Shown here: piece after piece, positions 17,369 to 24,162 of the stretch
How the letters are laid out: the number at the start of each line of letters is the position of its first letter
How positions within the stretch are numbered: position 1 is the stretch's first letter
Source of the DNA: Streptococcus gallolyticus
GTDB lineage: Bacteria > Bacillota > Bacilli > Lactobacillales > Streptococcaceae
Direction of reading: 5' to 3'
NCBI GenBank assembly: GCA_019794795.1
Contig: JAIMFC010000004.1
Location: 124,001 to 188,000 of the forward strand
Length of the DNA stretch: 64,000 nucleotides
Notes under the pieces: model-generated
Database searches by the model: none
What the model saw: only the letters and a program-made list of their open reading frames with translations
Told to the model about the DNA's origin: nothing
Made by a program: the position numbers and the translations under genes

Positions 17369-18178
17369 CTATTCAGATAGTTTCTCAACCGTTTGATAGG
17401 CAAGTAAGCCAAGTAGAATACTCAAGATAGGAAACAACGTCTGGAAGATACCAGTGTTGAATGGTGAATTAAAGAGAAAATGGATTCCAAAGCTTGCACC
17501 AATCCAAATTACTCCCTGTGCTTTTGACATACCTGTATTTTTCGTGAGAAGGGCTACTAAACCAATGGCAAAGAGAAGCGTGAAAACCCAATGGGCCCAA
17601 CCAGCTTGACCAATGCGTTCAAGAATGGTTTCAAAGCCGTCTAACTTATTCATGAACATGTCTCTAAAAACAAATGTGATGTCTTCAATGATTTGGAAAC
17701 CTAATCCAACAATCACTCCGCTTACCAATGCATTTTTAAGTGTCATTTTTCTACAAATAAGCAGCACAAGTAGAACAGTTAGCCCTTTACCGATTTCTTC
17801 TGCCAATGGACCTGAAATAGCTGCGCCCCAGTCATTTAGGAAATTACCACTAGCTTTAACAATTTCGAGCAGGAAATATCCGATAGCTGTATGTCCCAGT
17901 TCAGAAAAAGAGATGCTACTTGTTAAGCCTAAAAGCCAGCTAAGCCCTATAACTTGCTTAGAAATGTTATAGCGTTTAGCTAAGTAATATGTCAGTACTA
18001 GTAAGGGGATGAGGTAGATAGCTACCAAGGAAATGGTTAGGAGAAAAAGAGGATATTTAGCTTCCATACCATTTGGCTTACCTAATTCTCCAAAGATAAT
18101 TTTGCAACCGTTGACAAATCCAATCGTTGCTAAGACGACTGGAAGATAGGTTTTACACATTTGAAATTTTTCTTTCAT
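17369..18178 (-). CDS. PrsW-family intramembrane metalloprotease
   Basis: 269 residues from ATG 18178 (GAAAGG upstream); a longer in-frame start has no such site. About eight membrane segments. Candidate catalytic motifs of the PrsW group are EEIGK (127-131), FQIIED (161-166) and GWAHWVF (193-199, His196). PrsW cleaves an anti-sigma factor in Bacillus; many streptococcal members have no known substrate. No anti-sigma gene is near. It lies next to the decayed region but looks intact. Confidence 0.85.
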   Translation of the reverse strand: MKEKFQMCKTYLPVVLATIGFVNGCKIIFGELGKPNGMEAKYPLFLLTISLVAIYLIPLLVLTYYLAKRYNISKQVIGLSWLLGLTSSISFSELGHTAIGYFLLEIVKASGNFLNDWGAAISGPLAEEIGKGLTVLLVLLICRKMTLKNALVSGVIVGLGFQIIEDITFVFRDMFMNKLDGFETILERIGQAGWAHWVFTLLFAIGLVALLTKNTGMSKAQGVIWIGASFGIHFLFNSPFNTGIFQTLFPILSILLGLLAYQTVEKLSE

Positions 18179-18394
18179 AGTTTGACCTTTCTGTATCGAT
18201 AAATTAGTGTATAGATACATTGTATCAAATACGTGTACATTTTGTCTGTAATTCGCCTATCTTTTATCTAAACCTTCTCAGTTATTGTAATGTTTTTTCC
18301 TACAACTAGGACTCCATAATAGAGCCGTAGCAGAATTGTGCCGAAAATTTTCTTTTTTGATAGACTAATGTTGAAAAAATAAAAGGAGTATTTT

Positions 18395-18456
18395 ATGGAA
18401 CAATATGATTTAGTAGTCATTGGTTTTGGAAAGGCTGGTAAGACCTTTGGACTAAT
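18395..18456 (+). pseudogene. 5' end of a flavin-dependent pyridine nucleotide-disulfide oxidoreductase, cut by an IS
   Basis: ATG 18395 behind AAAAGGAG starts MEQYDLVVIGFGKAGKTFG. This is the FAD-binding start typical of the dihydrolipoamide dehydrogenase / mercuric reductase class (YDLVVIG.G.AG). After about 20 codons the frame enters the IS3-family element and stops. The rest of the gene is not found on the other side of the element. The remaining peptide cannot be an enzyme. Confidence 0.7.
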
Positions 18457-18482
18457 GTCAAATAAGTAGACAGAAAACCGTG

Positions 18483-19304
18483 TTATTTTATTGCGTTAAA
18501 ATAATTTTCTTTTTTCTGATTAGGGGTTAGTCCTAGATTAGCCGTATGTGGGTTGTAATTGTTATAAAAATTCTCAATGTATTCAAAGCAGTCTAATTGA
18601 ACCTGTTTGATATTTTGATAATTTTTTCGGTTGATTTGTCTATGCTTTAAATACTTGAAAAATGCTTCAGTTACGGCATTATCATAAGGATATCCAGGTT
18701 TAGAAAAAGAATGCATGATATTATTGTCATCAATTATTTTTCTAAATTCCCTGGCCTTAAATTGTGACCCTTGGTCGGAATGAAAGAGAAGTGTTTCTTC
18801 AATCTTTCTTTTATTAAGAGCTAATTCTAGAGTGTTACATGCTAACTTTGCATCCATACGATGACTCAGTTTCCAAGCAATACATTTTCTAGAATAGAGA
18901 TCAAGTATTGCGCAGAGATAGACATATTTCTTATATCCAATAGAAATATAGGTGAAGTCAGTAGACCATACTTGATTAGGTTTGTCAGGATAAAATTTCT
19001 GGTTGAGTAAGTTTTGAGGATACGTTTTTTGAGTCTTTTTAAGAGCTGTTTTTGGCTTAACGGTAGCCATTTTAGGGAGCGCCATATTCTTCATCAGACG
19101 GTAAATTCTTCCTTCAGAGATTTTTGTGTCGTAGTCTCTTTGAAGAATGACCTTGATAGACTTCACACCAAGTCTTTTGTTTGCTTTGGTATAAATCTCA
19201 AGTATTTGTTTTCTATAAATTTGATTATCCAATTCTCTTTTTGAGGGCTTATGTCTTAGAAATTTATAGTAAGTGGAGCGATTGACACGTAAAACACGAC
19301 ACAA
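18483..19304 (-). CDS. IS3-family transposase OrfB (DDE catalytic subunit)
   Basis: 273 residues from a TTG as far as visible. The rve integrase core holds the DDE triad: WSTDFTYIS (first Asp near 116), HSDQGSQF (second Asp near 177) and the Glu of TEAFFKYLKH near 213. An N-terminal HTH_21 region precedes it. The frame stays open upstream to the A7 tract in orfA, so the active enzyme is probably the OrfAB fusion made by -1 frameshifting. It appears intact. Confidence 0.92.
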   Translation of the reverse strand: MCRVLRVNRSTYYKFLRHKPSKRELDNQIYRKQILEIYTKANKRLGVKSIKVILQRDYDTKISEGRIYRLMKNMALPKMATVKPKTALKKTQKTYPQNLLNQKFYPDKPNQVWSTDFTYISIGYKKYVYLCAILDLYSRKCIAWKLSHRMDAKLACNTLELALNKRKIEETLLFHSDQGSQFKAREFRKIIDDNNIMHSFSKPGYPYDNAVTEAFFKYLKHRQINRKNYQNIKQVQLDCFEYIENFYNNYNPHTANLGLTPNQKKENYFNAIK

Positions 19305-19351
19305 GGTTGTTGTGGCGTGTTCAAAGCATAACCGATAGACAGCGAGGAGTC

Positions 19352-19627
19352 TTACTTTAAGTTTTGCATGAATATGGCACTTGCTTTTTTTAGGATAAGG
19401 TTCTCCTCTTCAAGCTGCGCATTACGTTTTTGTAGCTCTTGTATTTGCTTGGCAGTAAGTACAGAATTATCTTCGAGTTTGACTTGAGAATACTGTTTGA
19501 TCCATTTTGCAAGCGCAGAAGCGGATACCCCATAGTCTTTACAGAGTTCAGACTGAGTTTTTCCAGTTTGATAAAGGTTGACAAGAGATTGTTTGAATTC
19601 TTCATCGTAGCGTTTAAATGTTGACAT
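19352..19627 (-). CDS. IS3-family transposase OrfA (helix-turn-helix subunit)
   Basis: 91 residues from ATG 19627 (AAAGGACAACCT upstream). HTH_Tnp_1 domain: YDEEFKQSLVNLYQTGKTQS, then ELCKDYGVSASALAKWIKQY. A leucine-zipper-like C-terminal helix follows (IQELQKRNAQLEEENLILKK). An A7G slippery tract at 19385-19391 (minus strand AAAAAAAG) lies at codons for LKKAS. A -1 shift there joins the frame of OrfB, as in other IS150-group elements. Confidence 0.9.
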   Translation of the reverse strand: MSTFKRYDEEFKQSLVNLYQTGKTQSELCKDYGVSASALAKWIKQYSQVKLEDNSVLTAKQIQELQKRNAQLEEENLILKKASAIFMQNLK

Positions 19628-19703
19628 AGGTTGTCCTTTCGTTTTTGTGTCTTTTAAAACAGATTGTAACACACAAAGTTTTGTCTACTTTTATAGTATA
19701 CAT

Positions 19704-20300
19704 CCACTCATTAAGGTTCATTGGCAAAGGGCAAGTCATAATAAGACTGACAAAGAAATGGCAGAGGAAGGTTTACGTGATGAGAAGGAACGATACAGAG
19801 CAATTCTAAAGACTAAAGAAAGTGTTAGAACTATCCCAATGTCACCAAAAGTAGAACAAATCTTACTGAAATATATTGAACGAAATAAGTTTCAAGCAGA
19901 ATTCAATCCAACTTATAAAGATATGGGCTATATATTTACTAGAATCTACATTAAAGGCAAGAATCAACAAGGTAGCCCACTGTACCATACAGAAATTTCA
20001 ATGTTCTTAAGAGGTGGAGCTAGCCAGTCGGCAAAGTATAATAAGAAAAGCGGAAAACCTTATAAAGATATTGATGACTTAGTAGATTTTGGTAGACCTA
20101 TTCATATAGTTCCTCACATGTTTCGACATAGCTTTGTTTCAGTTATGGCAGAGAAGAATGTAAGCCTAAATGTTATTAGAGAATTTGTAGGACATTCAGA
20201 AGATAGTAGAGAGATAGAAAAAATCTACCTTCATGTTATGCAAAAAGGAAAGGATAAGATTGAACAAGCTATGATAGATTTGGCTGAAATTATCTCTTAA
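19704..20300 (+). pseudogene. Tyrosine recombinase (integrase), C-terminal catalytic part
   Basis: An open frame of about 198 residues that enters from the IS end and lacks its N-terminus. The catalytic-domain motifs are visible: the HMFRHSF box (His and Arg), GHSEDSREIEKIYLHVM (His of GHS and nucleophile Tyr of YLHV) and a helical tail. The first catalytic Arg region and the arm- and core-binding domains are missing. The gene stops 8 bases before one copy of a 54-bp direct repeat. Integrase genes of integrative elements often end beside the att site, which fits. The intact protein should have about 380-400 residues. Confidence 0.85.
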
Positions 20301-20307
20301 TGATTAC

Positions 20308-20361
20308 AATCAGTTAAAATTCAATTATTTTGCTAAAGTAAAAAGAAAAAAGCCTTTGAAA
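20308..20361. repeat. 54-bp direct repeat, copy 1 (candidate att site)
   Basis: Matches 21831-21884 at 50 of 54 positions in the same orientation. It starts 8 bases after the integrase stop and runs into a terminator stem. A duplicate lies just downstream of rpmG. Confidence 0.7.
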
Positions 20362-20381
20362 TCAACATTTCAAAGGTTTTA
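20349..20381. terminator. Terminator between the integrase remnant and the 460-residue gene
   Basis: Stem AGCCTTTGAAAT / ATTTCAAAGGTTT with a CAAC loop, flanked by A and T runs. Its left arm is part of direct repeat copy 1. Confidence 0.8.
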
Positions 20382-20385
20382 AACA

Positions 20386-21768
20386 TCATTTGTGATTTCT
20401 ATAAATTAGTATTCCAATAGACAAAAGGATAGTAATCAAAGCACTTATTGATAAAATTTTAATATTATCAGTAAAAATATCTACAACTTCAAGAACAGAG
20501 ACAGAACCGACAAGGAACAATATGATTTCCATCATTTTATTTTTTTGTAAATCATTAAACTGGTTTCGATCTTTTAATAAGGCAAATTCTTCTTGTTTAA
20601 TTTTCTCTATATATTCATCGTGCTTAAAATAAGAATTTTGTTGCAAATGGGTAAATAGATCAAAAACTGCTCGATGATTGATTCGATAGATAAAAAGAGA
20701 AGATCTTTTATAGTTGTGAATCCACTCATTAAATTTAATCAGTTGTTTATCATTTGAAAGTTTAAATTTTTCGAGTCCATCCATAATAGTTTCATCTAAA
20801 CACACTAATTGAAAGAACGGAGTAGCAGAAGCTAAAAAGAGACCGGCTTGTTGTAGAAAATTAGATTCAAAATCATTAGAATTGTCATCATTCCAAATGA
20901 TATAATTTGCTCCTTTGTTTATGTAGTTGATAGAATCTAAATCAAAATAGTTTGTTAAATAGTATTTTGATTTCTCTTTAGAAGATAGAGATTGTATGCT
21001 ATATGGGGCATTAATCATCCAAGTATACAATTTGTCTTTTTTAAAAAAATCCATTTTATTCATCTCACTCATATTGGTAATAAAATGTAAAAAAAAGAAA
21101 CGTTCACTTAACTGTATTCCCCCATTTATTGAAGACAATTCTTTTTTTATATAATTTAAAATATCATCTAATTGTTGTGAAGAGTTTAGAGAGTAAGATT
21201 TATTTTTCTTTTTAAAATCAGGAAATAGTTTGGCTACCATTTTGGTATAAGGGTGTAAAAACTCAATATCATAAAAGGAATTTCTCAAATCCTCAAATAA
21301 TTCAATTATTATTGATCCATTTTGATAAACGGTAAGTGTAACAAAGTAAAGGTATATTTCCCCTTCTATACTAAATTCTATAAGAGGAGTGAAGACAAAT
21401 TTAACAAATGGATTAGATTTGGAACTATATAGACAATTTTGTTTCTCTTTTTCTAGTTTTTCGAAATATAAATTTAAATAGTAGTTAGTTTTCTCGTCTA
21501 TTTTGCTTTTTAAATGTTGTAACTTTTTTGGAACTATCCATGATTCATGTTTTTTAGAAAAAAGTTGGTTATCTTCCGTACCTATTAATTCCATAATTGT
21601 AGCAGGATGATTTTTAAATTTCTTAGTTATTATTTCCGTTAATTTATTATTTTCTATTTTGTATAAGTCGGTGCTTAGCATATAAAAACAAGTGATTTTA
21701 ATTTCTTCAATTTGTTTGGAAATTTCAGGAATTTTTTCAGAGAAATTGATGCTATTTGTCTTCTTCAT
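20386..21768 (-). CDS. Unknown 460-residue protein with two C-terminal membrane helices
   Basis: I do not recognise this protein. ATG 21768 is chosen because GAAGGTAG lies 6 bases upstream; a longer in-frame start has no such site. About 405 hydrophilic, Lys/Glu/Asn-rich residues are followed by two membrane helices near the end (about 412-428 and 435-453) and a short basic tail. No ATPase, nuclease or kinase motif was seen. The coding sequence is AT-rich, more so than the neighbouring core genes, which hints at transfer. It lies between two 54-bp direct repeats next to an integrase remnant, so it is probable cargo of an integrative element. A large soluble part with a terminal membrane pair resembles some anti-phage effectors, but this is only architecture. 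Confidence 0.75.
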   Translation of the reverse strand: MKKTNSINFSEKIPEISKQIEEIKITCFYMLSTDLYKIENNKLTEIITKKFKNHPATIMELIGTEDNQLFSKKHESWIVPKKLQHLKSKIDEKTNYYLNLYFEKLEKEKQNCLYSSKSNPFVKFVFTPLIEFSIEGEIYLYFVTLTVYQNGSIIIELFEDLRNSFYDIEFLHPYTKMVAKLFPDFKKKNKSYSLNSSQQLDDILNYIKKELSSINGGIQLSERFFFLHFITNMSEMNKMDFFKKDKLYTWMINAPYSIQSLSSKEKSKYYLTNYFDLDSINYINKGANYIIWNDDNSNDFESNFLQQAGLFLASATPFFQLVCLDETIMDGLEKFKLSNDKQLIKFNEWIHNYKRSSLFIYRINHRAVFDLFTHLQQNSYFKHDEYIEKIKQEEFALLKDRNQFNDLQKNKMMEIILFLVGSVSVLEVVDIFTDNIKILSISALITILLSIGILIYRNHK

Positions 21769-21830
21769 ATTATCTACCTTCAAAAATTTTCTTACGATAA
21801 TTATATCAAAATTTAGTGTGATCAAATTTT

Positions 21831-21884
21831 AATCAGTTAAAATTCAGTTATTTTGCTAAAACCAAAAGAAAAAAGCCTTTGAAA
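21831..21884. repeat. 54-bp direct repeat, copy 2, at the 3' end of rpmG (candidate att site)
   Basis: Second copy of the repeat at 20308-20361. It contains one arm of the rpmF-rpmG terminator. It is probably the original chromosomal target, or an end produced by integration. Confidence 0.7.
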
Positions 21885-21905
21885 CGTTGATTTCATAGGC
21901 TTTTG
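21866..21905 (-). terminator. Terminator of rpmF-rpmG
   Basis: Minus-strand stem AAAAGCCTATGAAA / TTTCAAAGGCTTTT around TCAACG, with a T-rich tail. It overlaps direct repeat copy 2. Confidence 0.85.
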
Positions 21906-21915
21906 GTTTACTCGA

Positions 21916-22065
21916 TTATTTAACTTCAGTAAACACAACATGTTTACGCAATTTTGGTGAGTATTTTTTCAATTGAAGACGGTCTGGGGTGTTACGTTTG
22001 TTTTTTGAAGTAAGGTACAAGCGTTCACCAGATTCTTTGTGTTCAAGTGTAATATTTACGCGCAT
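21916..22065 (-). CDS. rpmG: 50S ribosomal protein L33, zinc-free type
   Basis: 49 residues from ATG 22065 behind GGGAG. The sequence is typical of L33: [20 protein letters not shown], then [20 protein letters not shown]. The two Cys pairs of the zinc-binding form are absent, so this is the zinc-independent form. It lies 15 bases behind rpmF in one operon. Its 3' side is the site of a 54-bp direct repeat and integrase remnant, so the gene end appears to serve as an insertion site. Confidence 0.96.
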
Positions 22066-22080
22066 GGTATCTCCCTTCTA

Positions 22081-22263
22081 TTATTCAGCTGAAGCTGCTT
22101 TAGCGATTTTACGTCCTTTGTAGTATCCTTTAAGCGATACACGGTGTGAACGTGAGTAATCTCCAGTTGTTTCGTCAAATTTCACAGTTGGAGCTGCTAC
22201 TTTGTAGTGAGTGCGACGTTTGTTCTTTTTCGCTTTTGAAGTGCGACGTGCAGGTACTGCCAT
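22081..22263 (-). CDS. rpmF: 50S ribosomal protein L32, zinc-free type
   Basis: 60 residues: [20 protein letters not shown] at the start, as in all L32 proteins, with a [16 protein letters not shown]-terminal region. The Cys residues that bind zinc in many L32 proteins are missing, as in the L33 encoded next to it. GAAAGGAAG precedes ATG 22263. First gene of the rpmF-rpmG operon, divergent from hisS. Confidence 0.96.
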
Positions 22264-22409
22264 TTTTATGTCTTCCTTTCGATGTATAAGTTTTGGTTTT
22301 TTACCAACTGTAATAGAATATCATATTTTTTTTGTAAAGTAAAGTTACTTGACACTTTTTTGGAGAAATATTTTGCAATTTTTGGATAAGTGATTAGATT
22401 TAGGAAGAA

Positions 22410-22556
22410 ATGTTCCAGAAAGCATGGCGAGATTGTCAAAGTCAAGTAGGCCTGTTGTTTATTTTTCTCTTGATAGACTTTTGGACGACATTTGAAGACT
22501 TTATTGGAGGGCGTAAAAGTCTTGAAACGGTTTCAGAAGTAGAAAAGAAAGACTAG
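22410..22556 (+). CDS. Possible small membrane protein
   Basis: A 48-codon frame (MFQKAWRDCQSQ..., then VGLLFIFLLIDFWTTFEDF, ending SEVEKKD). It has one hydrophobic helix at about 14-26 and charged ends. AGGAAG lies only three bases before the ATG, which is close for a ribosome site. It sits in the 351-bp gap between rpmF and hisS. It may be real, a remnant, or chance. Confidence 0.3.
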   Translation: MFQKAWRDCQSQVGLLFIFLLIDFWTTFEDFIGGRKSLETVSEVEKKD

Positions 22557-22614
22557 TATCAGCTCTGCCATTTTTATGATAAAATAGAGAGAATACTATA
22601 AGCGAGGATAGAAG

Positions 22615-23892
22615 ATGAAATTACAAAAACCTAAAGGAACTCAGGATATCTTGCCACAGGAAGCTGCCAAGTGGCAGTATGTGGAGCAGGTGGTTCGTGA
22701 AACGTTCAAGAAATACAATTATGGTGAGATCCGAACGCCAATGTTTGAGCATTATGAAGTCATCAGTCGCTCGGTAGGCGATACGACGGATATCGTTACC
22801 AAGGAAATGTATGATTTCTATGACAAGGGTGAGCGCCATATTACTCTTCGTCCAGAAGGAACTGCGCCAGTTGTTCGTTCATTTGTTGAAAACAAATTTT
22901 TTGCGCCAGAAGTGCAAAAGCCGGTGAAAATGTACTATATCGGTTCAATGTTCCGCTATGAGCGTCCGCAGGCAGGTCGTTTACGTGAATTCCACCAAGT
23001 TGGTGTAGAGGCCTTTGGTTCAAAAAATCCAGCAACTGATGTAGAAACTATTGCCATGGCTTACCAGCTTTTCAACGATTTGGGGATTCAGGATATCACT
23101 CTCCACCTCAATACTTTGGGTTCGAGTGCTAGTCGTGCTGCTTATCGTCAGGCTTTGATTGACTATTTGACTCCTATGCGTGAGTCGCTTTCTAAGGATA
23201 GCCAACGTCGTTTGGATGAAAATCCGCTTCGGGTTTTGGATTCTAAGGAAAAAGAAGACAAGGTTGCAGTTGAAAATGCACCATCTATTTTGGATTATTT
23301 AGATGAAGAGAGCCAAGCCCACTTTGATGCAGTTCGTGATATGCTAGAGGCTCTCAAGATTCCTTATGTAATCGATACTAACATGGTGCGTGGACTAGAC
23401 TATTATAACCATACTATTTTTGAGTTTATGGCGCAGGTGGATAAGTCAGAGTTAACGATTTGTGCAGGTGGTCGTTATGATGGTTTGGTTGAGTACTTCG
23501 GCGGGCCAGAAACGCCAGGTTTCGGCTTTGGTCTTGGAATGGAACGTCTTCTTTTGGTTTTGGATAAGCAAGGAATTGAACTCCCTCTTGAAAATGAAAT
23601 GGACCTTTATATCGCTGTTTTGGGAGAGGCAGCAAATGGCAAAGCTTTGGAATTAGTACAAGCTGTGCGTCAACAAGGCTTCGTAGCAGAACGTGATGTG
23701 CTTGGACGTAAAATCAAGGCCCAGTTCAAATCGGCAGATGCATTCAATGCCAAATTCATCTTGACCTTGGGAGAAAGTGAAGTAGAAGCTGGTCGTGTCA
23801 TCATTAAAAATAACCAAACTCGAGCAGAAGTAGAAGCTAGCTTTGACGAGATCACTTCAGACTTGGCAACTGTATTAGAAAACATTAAATAA
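22615..23892 (+). CDS. hisS: Histidyl-tRNA synthetase
   Basis: Class II synthetase that charges tRNA-His. 425 residues, usual length. Seen are motif 1 around [13 protein letters not shown], motif 2 [17 protein letters not shown] (about 111-127), the histidine segment [12 protein letters not shown] (about 262-273) and motif 3 [11 protein letters not shown] (about 303-313). A C-terminal anticodon-binding domain follows. ATG 22615 has AGCGAGGA upstream. No T-box leader is seen in the 5' region. Followed by its own terminator. Confidence 0.97.
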   Translation: MKLQKPKGTQDILPQEAAKWQYVEQVVRETFKKYNYGEIRTPMFEHYEVISRSVGDTTDIVTKEMYDFYDKGERHITLRPEGTAPVVRSFVENKFFAPEVQKPVKMYYIGSMFRYERPQAGRLREFHQVGVEAFGSKNPATDVETIAMAYQLFNDLGIQDITLHLNTLGSSASRAAYRQALIDYLTPMRESLSKDSQRRLDENPLRVLDSKEKEDKVAVENAPSILDYLDEESQAHFDAVRDMLEALKIPYVIDTNMVRGLDYYNHTIFEFMAQVDKSELTICAGGRYDGLVEYFGGPETPGFGFGLGMERLLLVLDKQGIELPLENEMDLYIAVLGEAANGKALELVQAVRQQGFVAERDVLGRKIKAQFKSADAFNAKFILTLGESEVEAGRVIIKNNQTRAEVEASFDEITSDLATVLENIK

Positions 23893-23900
23893 AATGTAAA

Positions 23901-23926
23901 AATCACCAAATTTTGGTGGTTTTTTG
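23901..23926 (+). terminator. Terminator after hisS
   Basis: Stem ATCACCAAA / TTTTGGTGGT with a run of Ts. Confidence 0.85.
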
Positions 23927-24024
23927 CATGATTTTTTCCTGAAAATCATTTGTGAAATAAAAAAACTTTGAGAATTTTTTCACAATATTGAGATAAAGAC
24001 GGGGTCCTACTGCTAGTTTGAGAT

Positions 24025-24123
24025 TTTTTTCACAAAACAGAAAAATAATTTTGTGAAATATATAACAAATGCTTTACAAATGCGATGAAAAGGTGTACAA
24101 TATTATTGTGAAAAAGTTAACAA
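24025..24123 (+). promoter_or_regulatory. adhE promoter with Rex-type operators
   Basis: TTTACA (24073-24078) and TACAAT (24096-24101) are 17 bases apart. An 18-base Rex-like site, TTGTGAAAAAGTTAACAA, lies at 24106-24123 just after the -10. A second, TTGTGAAATATATAACAA, lies at 24051-24068 just before the -35. A TTCACAA half-site is near 24030. Rex consensus is TTGTGAAnnnnTTCACAA. Repression that is relieved at high NADH is expected. Confidence 0.8.
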
Positions 24124-24162
24124 GAAAAAGTTGACGGGAAAATAATTTTGGAGGAAACCCAA

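Larger units (their letters stand above)
18457..19695 (-). mobile_element. IS3-family insertion sequence (IS150-like)
   Basis: About 1.24 kb with two overlapping frames on the minus strand (orfA and orfB). Imperfect terminal inverted repeats share the core AAGTAGACA.AAAC (left 18464-18477; right about 19677-19692, complement). Exact ends are uncertain by a few bases. No target duplication is apparent: TAATGTC on the left and TATAGTAT on the right differ, as do the interrupted genes. Confidence 0.85.

Noticed and set aside
18457..19695. A simple IS insertion with target duplication
   Set aside because: Flanks differ and belong to different genes; no matching short repeats are seen at the ends.
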